From JAJDAT01 sp964344185 (GTDB lineage Bacteria > Nitrospinota > Nitrospinia > Nitrospinales > JAJDAT01), in NCBI GenBank assembly GCA_964344185.1, contig CAYFMN010000008.1, positions 1 to 64,000 on the forward strand: DNA of 64,000 bases, written 5' to 3'. Below the pieces are notes generated by a model. It saw only the letters and a program-made list of their open reading frames with translations, ran no database searches and was not told where the DNA came from. Shown here piece after piece: positions 36,834 to 45,880 of this stretch (within the stretch, counting starts at the first letter, position 1; every line of letters starts with the position of its first letter). The position numbers were made by a program, and so were the translations under genes.

Positions 36834-37555
36834 AAACGCTTGCAATGATTCCGACCTATAATGAGAAAGACAATATATGCGATCTGATTAACGATATTTT
36901 GAATATCGATAAATCTATTGGCGTTGTGGTTGTAGACGACGATTCTCCTGATGGGACAAGCGAAATTGTTGAGTCCATGAAGCGGGACGAACCAAGAATT
37001 CATTTGATAACTCGCAAAAATGAAAAAGGCCGAGGAACTGCGGGCATTAAGGGTTTACTTTATGCCGTTGAGCAAGGCGCTGAATATGTGGTAGAAATGG
37101 ATGCAGATTACTCCCATCATCCTAAATATATTCCCGATTTACTTAAAGCGATGGACGATTACGATGTTTCGTTAGGTTCGCGAGCAATTGATGGAGGTAA
37201 GGAAACGGGGAGAAATTTTGTCCGTATAGGAATTACCCAATTTGCCGGTTGGTTTATCCGTACAGTAATGGGGGTAGGCGTAAAGGATTGTACTTCTGGA
37301 TTCCGTTGTTTTAAGGCGGAAGTTCTGAAGTCGATAGGATTGGAAAATATGGTTTCGGTTGGACCTTCAATTGTCGAGGAAATTCTTTATGCCTGCCATT
37401 TACAAGGTTTCAGAATAAAAGAGATTCCTATTATATTCGAAGACCGAACCAAAGGCGAGTCGACAAAGACTTTGGGACAATACATAGAAACTATGTTGAG
37501 AATAGCTCAATTTCGTTTAACCATGAAAAAACAAAAAAGCGGTAGGCGATTTTGA
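36827..37555 (+). CDS. Polyprenol monophosphomannose synthase-like glycosyltransferase (GT2)
   Basis: 242 residues, soluble GT-A enzyme resembling DPM1. IPTYNEKDNI opens the nucleotide-sugar fold, followed by VVVDDDSPDGTSE and the metal-binding EMDADYSHHP. DCTSGFRCFK and IPIIFEDRTKGESK-like segments complete the family pattern. It likely loads a sugar onto polyprenyl phosphate for a GT-C enzyme such as the GT39 protein at 34150. There is no C-terminal membrane domain. Start overlaps the preceding GT9 gene. Confidence 0.88.
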   Translation: MLKTLAMIPTYNEKDNICDLINDILNIDKSIGVVVVDDDSPDGTSEIVESMKRDEPRIHLITRKNEKGRGTAGIKGLLYAVEQGAEYVVEMDADYSHHPKYIPDLLKAMDDYDVSLGSRAIDGGKETGRNFVRIGITQFAGWFIRTVMGVGVKDCTSGFRCFKAEVLKSIGLENMVSVGPSIVEEILYACHLQGFRIKEIPIIFEDRTKGESTKTLGQYIETMLRIAQFRLTMKKQKSGRRF

Positions 37556-37589
37556 AATATCTAAAGAATTAGGGAGAGAAATTTTTTAA

Positions 37590-38657
37590 ATGTCGGGAAA
37601 TACGTTTGGGAAAATATTTAAAATTTCAACATGGGGAGAGTCTCATGGTCCAGGAATTGGAGTTGTTGTAGAAGGTTGTCCCGCTGGATTACCCTTAAAA
37701 GTTAGAGATATTCAAAAGGAATTAGACCGACGCAAGACAGGTCAGAGTAAGGTTACCACAGCAAGAAAAGAAACAGATCAAGTAAAGATTTTATCAGGAG
37801 TTTTTCAAGATAAAACGACAGGGACACCTATTGGTCTATGGATACAAAATCAAGATGCTGACTCATCAAAATACGAATTGATAAAAGATTTATTTAGACC
37901 AGGGCATGCAGATTATACTTATCTGATGAAATATGGTTTTCGTGATTATAGAGGAGGAGGACGATCAAGTGCTCGTGAAACAGCCGGAAGAGTAGCGGCT
38001 GGAGCAATTGCAAAAAAGCTTCTTGCTAGAAAAAAAATAAAAGTAATTGGATATTCAAAACAGATTGGTCCCATTATCGCAAAGAAATTAGATTTTAAAG
38101 AGATAGAAAAAAATATAGTTAGATGTCCCGATAAACAGGCCGCTGAGAAAATGGTCGATCATATTATGAAACTTCGTAAAAAAGGAGATTCTACTGGAGG
38201 CATAGTAGAAGTTGTCGTACAAGGCGTTCCAGCGGGATTGGGAGAACCTGTTTTTGATAGGTTGGATGCAGATCTTGCGAAAGCTGTGATGTCTATGCCG
38301 GCGGTTAAAGGGGTTGAAATAGGCATAGGTTTTGACGCGGCCATTTTATCCGGCTCTCAATGCAATGATACTTTTATGAAATCGGGGAAAAAAATAGTTA
38401 CGAAAACCAACAATGCGGGCGGTATTTTGGGGGGTATTTCCAATGGTATGGATATCGTCCTACGCTTAGTTGTAAAGCCTACTTCTTCGATTTTGAAAGA
38501 GCAGGATACCGTTACTGTTGAAGGTAAAAAAGCTAAAATCCGCGTTGAAGGTCGTCATGATCCATGTGTTTCTCCTAGAGCTGTGCCTATCGCTGAAGCC
38601 ATGGTAGCTCTTACTTTAATAGATCATTTAATGAGAAATGAGCACTCTCGACTGTGA
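37590..38657 (+). CDS. aroC: Chorismate synthase
   Basis: 355 residues, reduced-FMN-dependent conversion of EPSP to chorismate, the substrate of pheA in this window. Conserved signatures are GESHGPGIG at the N terminus, RPGHADYTY, RGGGRSSARETAGRVAAGA, SGSQCND and GRHDPCVSPRAVP. Length matches the family. GGGAGAG precedes the ATG. Confidence 0.97.
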   Translation: MSGNTFGKIFKISTWGESHGPGIGVVVEGCPAGLPLKVRDIQKELDRRKTGQSKVTTARKETDQVKILSGVFQDKTTGTPIGLWIQNQDADSSKYELIKDLFRPGHADYTYLMKYGFRDYRGGGRSSARETAGRVAAGAIAKKLLARKKIKVIGYSKQIGPIIAKKLDFKEIEKNIVRCPDKQAAEKMVDHIMKLRKKGDSTGGIVEVVVQGVPAGLGEPVFDRLDADLAKAVMSMPAVKGVEIGIGFDAAILSGSQCNDTFMKSGKKIVTKTNNAGGILGGISNGMDIVLRLVVKPTSSILKEQDTVTVEGKKAKIRVEGRHDPCVSPRAVPIAEAMVALTLIDHLMRNEHSRL

Positions 38658-38678
38658 TAGAAAGAAGTAAGCATTATT

Positions 38679-39473
38679 ATGAAAGTTGGGTTTGTTCAAA
38701 ATAATCCCAAGTTTGGCCAGATTGAGGTTAACTTAGAACGGGTAAAGAGCTTGTGGGGAAGTTTATCGGCTGAGCTTATCGTATTGCCCGAATTATTTGC
38801 TACTGGATATCAATTTAATTCGAAGAAAGAAGCGAATGAATTAGCCGAACCCATTCCAGAAGGACCGACTACACAGAAATTAACATCTTGGGCTAAAGAG
38901 ATAGGATCTGCTTTAGTCGCGGGTATAGCGGAATGCGATGGTGAGAATCTCTTCAATTCTGCCGTTATAATTTCTCCCGATGGATATGTTGGGACCTATA
39001 GAAAAGCCCACATTTTTGATACTGAAAATAGATTTTTTTCCCAAGGGAACCTTCCTTTACAAGTGTTTGAATTATGCGGCATTCAGGTTGGGGTAATGAT
39101 TTGTTTTGATTGGCGGTTTCCAGAAACTGCGAGAACTTTAGCCTTAAAAGGAGCGGATGTAATTGTTCACCCTTCTAATTTAGTTCTTCCTCATTGTCCG
39201 GATGCTATGGTTACTCGTTGTTTGGAAAATCGCGTATTTGCTATTACTGCTGATCGAGTGGGTTCTGAAAATCGTGTTGATGGAGAGAAGTTAAGTTTTA
39301 TTGGCAAAAGTCAAGTTGTGTCTCCGGAAGGAAACATACTTTACCGCGCTTCGGAAAAAGAGGAAGAGGCTTCCGTAGTTGAAATTAATATCGATTTATC
39401 TCGTAAAAAGAAAATTAATTCAAAGAATGATTTGTTCGAAGGAAGACGTTTAGATTTATACGAGCTAAATTAA
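38679..39473 (+). CDS. Carbon-nitrogen hydrolase (nitrilase superfamily, omega-amidase-like)
   Basis: 264 residues with the Glu-Lys-Cys triad: Glu in VLPELFATGY, Lys in GTYRKAHIFD and Cys in VMICFDWRFPE. The pattern is close to omega-amidase/YafV-type amidases that hydrolyse alpha-keto amides or similar small amides in the cytosol; the exact substrate is not determinable. It lies 21 nt after aroC and may be co-transcribed. An AT-rich palindrome (TTAAAAAAGCTTTTTTAA, 39470-39487) covers the stop. Confidence 0.85.
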   Translation: MKVGFVQNNPKFGQIEVNLERVKSLWGSLSAELIVLPELFATGYQFNSKKEANELAEPIPEGPTTQKLTSWAKEIGSALVAGIAECDGENLFNSAVIISPDGYVGTYRKAHIFDTENRFFSQGNLPLQVFELCGIQVGVMICFDWRFPETARTLALKGADVIVHPSNLVLPHCPDAMVTRCLENRVFAITADRVGSENRVDGEKLSFIGKSQVVSPEGNILYRASEKEEEASVVEINIDLSRKKKINSKNDLFEGRRLDLYELN

Positions 39474-39613
39474 AAAAGCTTTTTTAAAAGCGAAGAATTT
39501 TTAAATTTCCTTCACATTTATTCCCGTCATATAATGTAAGAATAACAATATATTTTAACTTGATTGGTCAAAAGTTTGCTAAGGTTGTTCACCACCAATT
39601 TGAGGAAAGGAAG

Positions 39614-40036
39614 ATGCAAGAAAAATCCCAATATTTAGTCGGAAGCGATGGAACTATTTATGATTCCAAAACTAGCCTTACGTGGCAGGCTAAAGATTCC
39701 CGTCAAGATTTAGAAAAGGATATTACTTGGCAGGAGGCTTGCGAATATGCAAAAGAATTGAATGAAAAACAATTTGGCGGTCATTCTGATTGGAGGTTGC
39801 CTACATTACAAGAAGCTCTTAGCTTGTATATTGAAGATAAGTTGAATAAGGATTTTAAAGGAGGCGATATCCATATAGATTCCGCCTTCCCTCCTGGCCC
39901 GGGAAATTGTACTTGGACTTCTTCTACCCGTGGCGAACGTGAAGCTCAAATTGTTTTTTATTTGAATGGATTTGCTTATTGGTACGAGAAGAATGATAAA
40001 ACTATTTCTCATTCGGTTAGATTGGTTAGAAGATAA
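39614..40036 (+). CDS. DUF1566 (Lcl C-terminal) domain protein
   Basis: 140 residues after choosing the ATG at 39614, which follows GAGGAAAGG; the frame extends 18 codons upstream without support. The DUF1566 pattern is clear: TSLTWQAKDS, a WQEACEYAKELN helix, GHSDWRLPTLQE, CTWTSSTRG and a C-terminal HSVRLVRR. The domain is found in secreted or surface proteins of many bacteria and is of unknown biochemical role. This copy has no signal peptide, so it may be cytosolic. Confidence 0.75.
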   Translation: MQEKSQYLVGSDGTIYDSKTSLTWQAKDSRQDLEKDITWQEACEYAKELNEKQFGGHSDWRLPTLQEALSLYIEDKLNKDFKGGDIHIDSAFPPGPGNCTWTSSTRGEREAQIVFYLNGFAYWYEKNDKTISHSVRLVRR

Positions 40037-40041
40037 TTAAA

Positions 40042-40461
40042 ATGTTAAAAGTTGGAAACCAAAAAGCGACTAAGCGATGTTTTCTTTTGGTGATTTTTTT
40101 ATTGGGAGTTTTTTTATCCCCTTTAATTCTAGAAGCTAGAGAAGTGGTTCGACAGGCTGATTGTAAAAAAAACACAGTTTGTATTGAGGGATATAAAAAA
40201 GAAAAAGAGGCTTGGATTACTTGTTTAGAAGGGGCAGGGCTTTCCGAAAAAAAACGCCATCGATTAAGTTTCAGAGTGGAGAGACTAGGTATAAGAAATT
40301 TAAAGAAACAAGAGTTTCTGATTTTTAATTCAAAACGCAAAACTTGTCATAAAATTTTTAAAAAGGCTATTTCAAAGTTAAGTCCTGAATCTGGGCAAGA
40401 AAACCTAAAAGAATTTCCCCCGCCTTTGGAAGATTTAAATAATCGCTTGCCATCGCATTAA
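40042..40461 (+). CDS. Small secreted hypothetical protein
   Basis: 139 residues, not recognised. Residues 8-33 form a signal peptide (KRCFLLVIFLLGVFLSPLILEAR). The mature part is basic and mostly helical, with four cysteines that could form two disulphides. It begins 5 nt after the DUF1566 gene, so the pair is likely co-transcribed; probably periplasmic. Confidence 0.55.
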   Translation: MLKVGNQKATKRCFLLVIFLLGVFLSPLILEAREVVRQADCKKNTVCIEGYKKEKEAWITCLEGAGLSEKKRHRLSFRVERLGIRNLKKQEFLIFNSKRKTCHKIFKKAISKLSPESGQENLKEFPPPLEDLNNRLPSH

Positions 40462-40491
40462 TTTTTTTAATTTACGTCAAGTTTAGGAAAC

Positions 40492-41562
40492 TTAAACAAA
40501 TTCGTATTTCATGTTGCGTTTTTGTGGTACGAAACCGCCGTCTTCGATGAGTCTCCTAATTTCTTTTTCAGTCATTCTGAAACTTGCTCCCGCCTCTTTT
40601 ACGACATTTTCTTCAATCATAACGCTGCCCATATCGTTAGCTCCATAAAATAGCGACATTTGGCCAATTTTGGGGCCTTGAGTTACCCAGGAAGATTGTA
40701 TGTTATCAAAATTATCGAGAACGATACGGCTTATTGCCAGGGTTTTAAGATATTCCAGACCGGTTGCTTTAGCCCCAGATAATTGTCTGCCAAGAGGATT
40801 ATTGCCAGGCTGCATTGACCATGCGATGAATGCTGTGAATCCTCCAGTTTTGTCTTGTTGTTCTCTTAATCTAATAAGATGTTCAACACGTTCTTCTAAG
40901 GTTTCTACATGTCCGAACATCATGGTGGCTGTCGTAGGAATTCCAATTTGATGAGCCTCGCTCATTACATTTAGCCACTCGTCGGTTGTACATTTTACGG
41001 GGCTGATAATTTTTCGAACTCTATTCACTAATATTTCCGCTCCTCCGCCAGGAATGGAATCTAATCCAGCTGTGTGTAAACGTCGCAAAGTTTCTGAAAT
41101 AGAAATTTTTGATATTTTGCTTGTATGGACAATTTCAGGAGGAGACAAAGCATGTAATTTGATATCAAAACGTTCTTTTATTTTTTTAAATAAATCTTCA
41201 AAATAATCGATTTTAAGTTCAATGTTATGGCCTCCTTGAAGGAGAATTTGGCGGCCTCCTAATTCAATTGTTTCTTCAATTTTTTTTGAAAGAACTTCAA
41301 ATGAATGAACATAAGAATCTAAATCTTCTTTTTTTCTATAAAAAGCGCAGAACGAGCAATCCGTTACGCAGATATTGGTATAATTGATATTACGATCAAT
41401 GATATAAGTGATTATGTTTTCGGAGCGTTTTTTTTTTGCGAGTCGCGATGCTACGTTTCCTAATAGAGTTATGTCGGTAGAGGAGAATAAAGTTATTGCC
41501 TCTTTAGCGTTTATACGGTTTCCATCCAAAGCCTTACTTAATATTGAATCTACCTCAATCAC
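40492..41562 (-). CDS. mqnC: Cyclic dehypoxanthinyl futalosine synthase (radical SAM)
   Basis: 356 residues, third dedicated step of the futalosine pathway to menaquinone. The radical SAM cluster is CVTDCSFCAFYR (C-x3-C-x2-C). Also typical are GGRQILLQGGHN, SIPGGGAEIL, TATMMFGHVE and the C-terminal LFYGANDMGS..IEENV. It implies that the organism makes menaquinone by this route rather than by the Men pathway. The other mqn genes are not in the window. A small PpiC gene lies upstream, 21 nt away. Confidence 0.93.
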   Translation of the reverse strand: MIEVDSILSKALDGNRINAKEAITLFSSTDITLLGNVASRLAKKKRSENIITYIIDRNINYTNICVTDCSFCAFYRKKEDLDSYVHSFEVLSKKIEETIELGGRQILLQGGHNIELKIDYFEDLFKKIKERFDIKLHALSPPEIVHTSKISKISISETLRRLHTAGLDSIPGGGAEILVNRVRKIISPVKCTTDEWLNVMSEAHQIGIPTTATMMFGHVETLEERVEHLIRLREQQDKTGGFTAFIAWSMQPGNNPLGRQLSGAKATGLEYLKTLAISRIVLDNFDNIQSSWVTQGPKIGQMSLFYGANDMGSVMIEENVVKEAGASFRMTEKEIRRLIEDGGFVPQKRNMKYEFV

Positions 41563-41583
41563 AAATTTTTTCCTTTTTTTAAT

Positions 41584-41931
41584 TTATCTTAAAGTTCCAA
41601 CGGTTATACCGTCTATTCCAGTGTCTTGCATATCGGCTTCTTCAGTGACCATGAAAATGTGATAACCGTATCTTGTTTTAACAGGGCCTTCTACAGCGCC
41701 AACAGCCGCTTTTTGAACAGCTTCTTCAAGCTCAGGAGCGTTAGTTCCTGCATCCATCCAGCCAATGTCGCCGCCTTTTTTCCTAGAGTTACAAGCGCTA
41801 TATTTTTTTGCTAACCTGCAAAACAGCTTTTCTTTTAGTTCCTTATCTTCTACGTCCTTGAATTGTTCCATTAAAAGATTGGCGATTTCTTTTGTACTCA
41901 ATACGATATGACTAACTCTGAGAGATCTCAT
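41584..41931 (-). CDS. PpiC-type (parvulin) peptidyl-prolyl isomerase
   Basis: 115 residues, a single rotamase domain without signal peptide or chaperone domain. It has VSHIVLSTKE, LAKKYSACNSRKKGGDIGW and GPVKTRYGYHIFMV, the three conserved parts of parvulins. It catalyses cis-trans isomerisation of Xaa-Pro bonds; lacking an export signal it is probably cytosolic. It is in one orientation with mqnC and may share its transcript. Confidence 0.85.
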   Translation of the reverse strand: MRSLRVSHIVLSTKEIANLLMEQFKDVEDKELKEKLFCRLAKKYSACNSRKKGGDIGWMDAGTNAPELEEAVQKAAVGAVEGPVKTRYGYHIFMVTEEADMQDTGIDGITVGTLR

Positions 41932-42033
41932 AATGTCGCTCTTGTAAATTTAAAGTAATTTTGATTCTACCCGGTTTTAAATGACAAGTAAATAAAGCCT
42001 TATTCTGTTTTTAAGGTAATGGGCCAGGGTTTT

Positions 42034-42702
42034 TCATCCACTCCAAAACGGCCAATTTTGTGGGATGGGCGATTCGATTTCAACAGGATTTTTTGTGATT
42101 GGATGTTTGAAGATTAATTTACTAGCGAAAAGTCCAATCTTTTTTTCAGGTAAGGCAAATGAAGCTCCGTATTTTATGTCTCCAATTATTGGACAGCCAA
42201 TAAAAGACAGTTGTGAGCGTATTTGATGGAAGCGGCCAGTTTTAAGTTTAATTTCTAGTATATAACCGTTAGAAGTTGATTTTATAGTACGGTAGTATAG
42301 TTCGGCGCGTTTAGTTCCGCTTGTTTCTCTTGGGAATACGGTGGTCTTAAGCGTTTTTTCTTTTCTGAGATAGTGGATTAGAGTGGCTTCAGGCTCCTTG
42401 GGAGGATACAATACGGAAGCTTGATAATATTTTTCTATATCGCTTTCTCTAAATTGAGCCGATAAACGCGATGCGGCTTTTGTTGTTCGTGCAAATAGAA
42501 CGATGCCAGCTACAGGTCGGTCCAAACGATGGAGCAAGCCTAAAAAAACGTTTCCCGGTTTGTTGAACTTGTTTTTGATCCAATTCTTAGTTAATTCTAA
42601 CAACGATATTTGGTTTGATTTGTCAGGTTGAACGGGAATTCCAAACGGTTTATAAACTGCAATTAAATGATTGTCCAAGAATATTGGATCTTCGATTTTC
42701 AT
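42034..42702 (-). CDS. RluA-family pseudouridine synthase
   Basis: 222 residues. The catalytic Asp is in LLHRLDRPVAGIVLFART, and the N terminus has IAVYKPFGIPV. TGRFHQIRSQLSFIGCPIIGD near the C terminus is the family substrate-binding block. No S4 domain is attached, unlike RluD and RluC, so the exact rRNA or tRNA target is unknown. Confidence 0.88.
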   Translation of the reverse strand: MKIEDPIFLDNHLIAVYKPFGIPVQPDKSNQISLLELTKNWIKNKFNKPGNVFLGLLHRLDRPVAGIVLFARTTKAASRLSAQFRESDIEKYYQASVLYPPKEPEATLIHYLRKEKTLKTTVFPRETSGTKRAELYYRTIKSTSNGYILEIKLKTGRFHQIRSQLSFIGCPIIGDIKYGASFALPEKKIGLFASKLIFKHPITKNPVEIESPIPQNWPFWSG

Positions 42703-42771
42703 TAATAAATTAAAACGTTTTTGATTTTATTAACTTGAAACGTTGGCAAAAGAAAAGCAAAGCATGAAGAT

Positions 42772-43467
42772 CTATGTTGATGTTTGCATTTTTGCGTTTT
42801 GAGGAATGTCGCTTGCTTCTATAACTTTTCCTTCAACAGGAGAAAAAGGAGGGGAGACTATTCCTCCAGATATGGCAAACTTGAGTCCTTCTTCAATCGT
42901 CATCGATAATGGAATAATTTGATCTCGGGAAGCAAAAACGAGAAAGCCAGATGTGGGATTAGGAGTGGTAGGAACGAATACATTGACCACTTCAGCGGCG
43001 ATTTTATGTTGGATTTCTCCCTTGTTTTCACACGTAATAAATCCTAAAGCGTGCAATCCCTTTCTTGGAAATTCAACCAATACAACGTCGTTAAAAGTTT
43101 CAATGTCGGCGTCCAAAACAGTTGTCGCTACTTGTTTAGTACCTGTGTAGATACTTCGAACTATTGGTATTCTAGCTAATATTCTTTCTCCGATCTGAAC
43201 AAGCTTTTTCCCAAAAATATTAGTGGTAAATACCCCTACTAAAAAAATAATTATAACGGTCATAAAAACGCCTACTCCAGGTAGACGAAATCCCTCTGTT
43301 ACTGGAGCTCCCAAAAACATTAAAAACTTTGTGAAATACGGAGATAAAGCGTTATCAAGTTTTTTAAACAAGAAATTAAGAATAAAAAAAGTGAAGGCAA
43401 TTGGAATTGTAACCAGTAATCCAGCTATGAAAATATTTCGTAATCTTTTTTTTAGTTTTGAAAACAA
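42772..43467 (-). CDS. DUF502 family membrane protein
   Basis: 231 residues. Two membrane helices (about 12-35 and 63-85) and the family blocks PIVRSIYTGTKQV, LVEFPRKGLHALGF and VFVPTTPNPTSGF are visible. DUF502 proteins are inner-membrane proteins of unknown function, widespread in bacteria and plants. It is a single gene preceded by a perfect inverted repeat (43514-43541). Confidence 0.85.
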   Translation of the reverse strand: MFSKLKKRLRNIFIAGLLVTIPIAFTFFILNFLFKKLDNALSPYFTKFLMFLGAPVTEGFRLPGVGVFMTVIIIFLVGVFTTNIFGKKLVQIGERILARIPIVRSIYTGTKQVATTVLDADIETFNDVVLVEFPRKGLHALGFITCENKGEIQHKIAAEVVNVFVPTTPNPTSGFLVFASRDQIIPLSMTIEEGLKFAISGGIVSPPFSPVEGKVIEASDIPQNAKMQTST

Positions 43468-43513
43468 TTTAAATGCCGAAAAAAGTGTTTCAAGGGAATA
43501 AGCTTAGCCTAAT

Positions 43514-43541
43514 TCCGGATGTGTAGCTAATGCGATCCGGA
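43514..43541. promoter_or_regulatory. Inverted repeat upstream of the DUF502 gene
   Basis: TCCGGAT (43514-43520) and ATCCGGA (43535-43541) are perfect complements over a 14-nt spacer. It lies 46 nt before the DUF502 start, in a place fit for an operator; nothing else in 43468-43669 is recognised. Confidence 0.35.
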
Positions 43542-43669
43542 GGAAGATAAAAATATTATAGAAAGAAAAATATAGAAGGCAAGTGAGAAGAATATTTAAA
43601 GAAATTATAAGGAGGGAATTAAACTTGCGTGGTAAAATAAAATTAGTTATATTCGATTCATTAAGAGAC

Positions 43670-43821
<152 letters not shown>

Positions 43822-43832
<11 letters not shown>

Positions 43833-44895
43833 GTCCCGCTTCCAGACCCTTTATCACCTCCCTTTTTCTATCGCTGTTTAAGTGCGAGTATCTTCTTGCG
43901 CTTCTAAGATCTTTGTGACCCGCTACGGAAGCAATGTCATTTAGATTAGCGCCATTAATCGCTAAATGCGAACAAAACGAATGCCTTAAAGTATGAAAAG
44001 TTACGTCCTCTAATTTGAGCCGACGACATACTCGTTTAAAGGCTTTTGATACTTGATCGCGTTTATATTTTTTTCCAAAAACCCAAGCGTTGCAAAAAGA
44101 ATCGTCTCTTCTCAATTCTCTTAAGGTTTTTAAAACCCTTTCTGTCATTGGAATACATACCCCAGCTTGGTTTTTAGTTTTTTCGATTTGGATAGTTTTC
44201 GAAAAAAAATCTACTTGATTCCAAGCCAATTCGCAAATATTCGTCAGTCGAAGTCCGGTGTCTAAACCCAATATTATCATAGGTCGGAGCCAATCGGGAG
44301 ATTCTTTTACAACTTTTATCGATTCTTCAACAGATAAATATCGAGTCCTTTGTTTATCTCCTTTAGGCAATGTCACTGAATCAAATGGGTTATTTTTTAA
44401 TATTCTCCATTTATTGATTGCCAAATAATAAGCGTGTTTAACTAATGCTAGTTCATGATGGAGCGTGACTTCTGATATGTTTCCAATACGTTTGATTTCT
44501 CCATTAGCTTTTATGGAACGTTTTCCTTCAATACGTCTTTGTGACATGTATTCTTCGATTTGGGAAGGGGAAAGATCGTTTGCTTTTTTTCCCCCCAGCA
44601 ATTGGCGAAACCGTTTGATTAAAAAGTTTTCGTTTTTACGTACCTGAGGTTTCTTTTTTATCGCAGAGTGTTTTTGGTCATACATATCTAATAGCTCGGC
44701 TATCGTTAAATCCTGAGATTTTCTTGAATCGAAATATTTTTCTTCAACTAAATCCAGCCGAACCTTTGCTTCTATTTTTTTCGCCAATTCTTTATTGGGA
44801 GTTTCGGTGGATTTTTCAATAATGTTTCCACGGTGTCTAATTTTTATCCACCAGTTTTTGCTTCCTTTTTTTTTAAACATAATAACTACTTTCAA
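43822..44895 (-). CDS. int: Tyrosine recombinase / phage integrase
   Basis: 357 residues, site-specific recombinase. The N-terminal arm-binding part is followed by a SAM-like core-binding domain (about 70-160). The catalytic domain carries Arg in LDTGLRLTNI, HxLRH in FHTLRHSFCSHLA, GHKD and the nucleophile Tyr in SARRYSHLN. It is transcribed towards the tRNA-Ala and probably integrates the element there. The start is ATG at 44895, or the ATG five codons later. Confidence 0.93.
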
Positions 44896-44927
44896 ATTAA
44901 ATAAGGGTTTGTCTAACCAAAATTGAT

Positions 44928-45293
44928 TTATCTGTTTACGATTTCATTCAACATTTTATTTGCCCTGAAGTTGGCGTCAAAAGCCATTTCTTTAGAATCT
45001 ATCCAGTTCTCGATTTCCCCTCTAATAAATAAAATCCGCTTACCAACCTTACGGTGGGGAATTTCTCCTTTTCTGCATTTACGTCTTAAAGATTCTTCGT
45101 TAAATTCCAGCATACGGGCGCACTGTTTAACGGAAAGATATTTTGAGCTAGGGCTGGTATGAATTTGTATGCTTGAGTTAACTAATCGAGTTTCATAGTG
45201 CTCGCCACACTCCAAAAAATTAGCCAGTAGATATTTTTCTTCTTGCGTTTGTGGAATCATCTCTAACTGCCCGAAACTTTTTTTTAGAATCAT
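44928..45293 (-). CDS. Excisionase-like DNA-binding protein (HTH_17)
   Basis: 121 residues with a central winged-helix excisionase fold (about 52-105: YLSVKQCARMLEFNEESLRRKCRKG, then RKVGKRILFIRGEIENWI). It lies 32 nt upstream of int on the same strand. Predicted to bind the att region, bend DNA and direct excision; a role as a transcription factor is also possible. Confidence 0.75.
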   Translation of the reverse strand: MILKKSFGQLEMIPQTQEEKYLLANFLECGEHYETRLVNSSIQIHTSPSSKYLSVKQCARMLEFNEESLRRKCRKGEIPHRKVGKRILFIRGEIENWIDSKEMAFDANFRANKMLNEIVNR

Positions 45294-45605
45294 GTGATAG
45301 TCCTAAATAAATCTTGGTTATATCAAAGCTAGGAACAAAAAATTTTTGTCGTTATCGTCAAAGTTTTGGTTTTGTAGACTAATAGCAAAATATTTTTTAA
45401 GTAGTTTTAGGAATTTCTTAATAAAGCAAACGGAGTAATGGGTTAAAAAATGTATACAGAGTTTTTGAGTTGGTGTATTAGATAAAACCCTCAAAATTTT
45501 TGAAAAATGGTATGAATCTTGTTTTACATCCATAGGAAACTAAAGTTCTAAAACGAGAAAGTGTTGAATGACTTAAGCGATAAAATTAAAGCTTATACTG
45601 ATGAA

Positions 45606-45789
45606 ACCGTATATTAATTTTTTTATGAACACTCCAGAAAACAGTCCCGCCTTTATGGGAGGAAATAAATTAAGGACCACTTTCTGGAGCACTTCATCAA
45701 TAAGAATTTTAGACCCTAAAACTTTGGAAGGAGGTGACCAAAGATTTAGGGTCTAGTGGGCAATAATTGCCCACATTTTCATTTTTTTG
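45606..45789 (+). ncRNA. Structured RNA with Shine-Dalgarno-displaying hairpin and intrinsic terminator
   Basis: Seen: a TATACT (45594-45599), then two strong stem-loops and a terminator. Stem 1 pairs CTCCAGAAA (45632-45640) with TTTCTGGAG (45681-45689). Stem 2 pairs 45711-45727 with 45738-45754, 16 of 17 bases complementary with one A-A mismatch. Its apical loop is exactly AAGGAGGTGA, a full complement to the 16S rRNA 3' end. The terminator hairpin follows within two bases. Six GGA trinucleotides occur. Inferred: a regulatory RNA of the element that binds 30S subunits or CsrA. A 43-codon ORF (45625-45756) overlaps but has no ribosome binding site. The 5' end is estimated. Confidence 0.7.
45756..45789 (+). 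terminator. Intrinsic terminator of the structured RNA
   Basis: Perfect 8-bp stem GTGGGCAA/TTGCCCAC with a TAA loop, followed by ATTTTCATTTTTTT. The orientation of the T tract supports plus-strand transcription of the RNA. Confidence 0.85.
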
Positions 45790-45880
45790 ATTTTGTAAGC
45801 TTTTCATAATTTTCTGTAAAAAAAACAGGCTTTTATATAGCGGTTTTACTAACTAAATCAGTTTTTTTGTGAATTGTTTG

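Noticed and set aside
39470..39487. TTAAAAAAGCTTTTTTAA as a terminator
   Set aside because: A wholly A/T stem except the centre; too weak to call, noted only in the gene entry.
45318..45533. 71-residue minus-strand ORF upstream of the excisionase gene
   Set aside because: No ribosome binding site, no motif, low-complexity AT-rich sequence.
45606..45789. Retron msr/msd or DGR-type RNA
   Set aside because: No reverse transcriptase gene lies in the window, and the inverted-repeat layout differs from a retron ncRNA.
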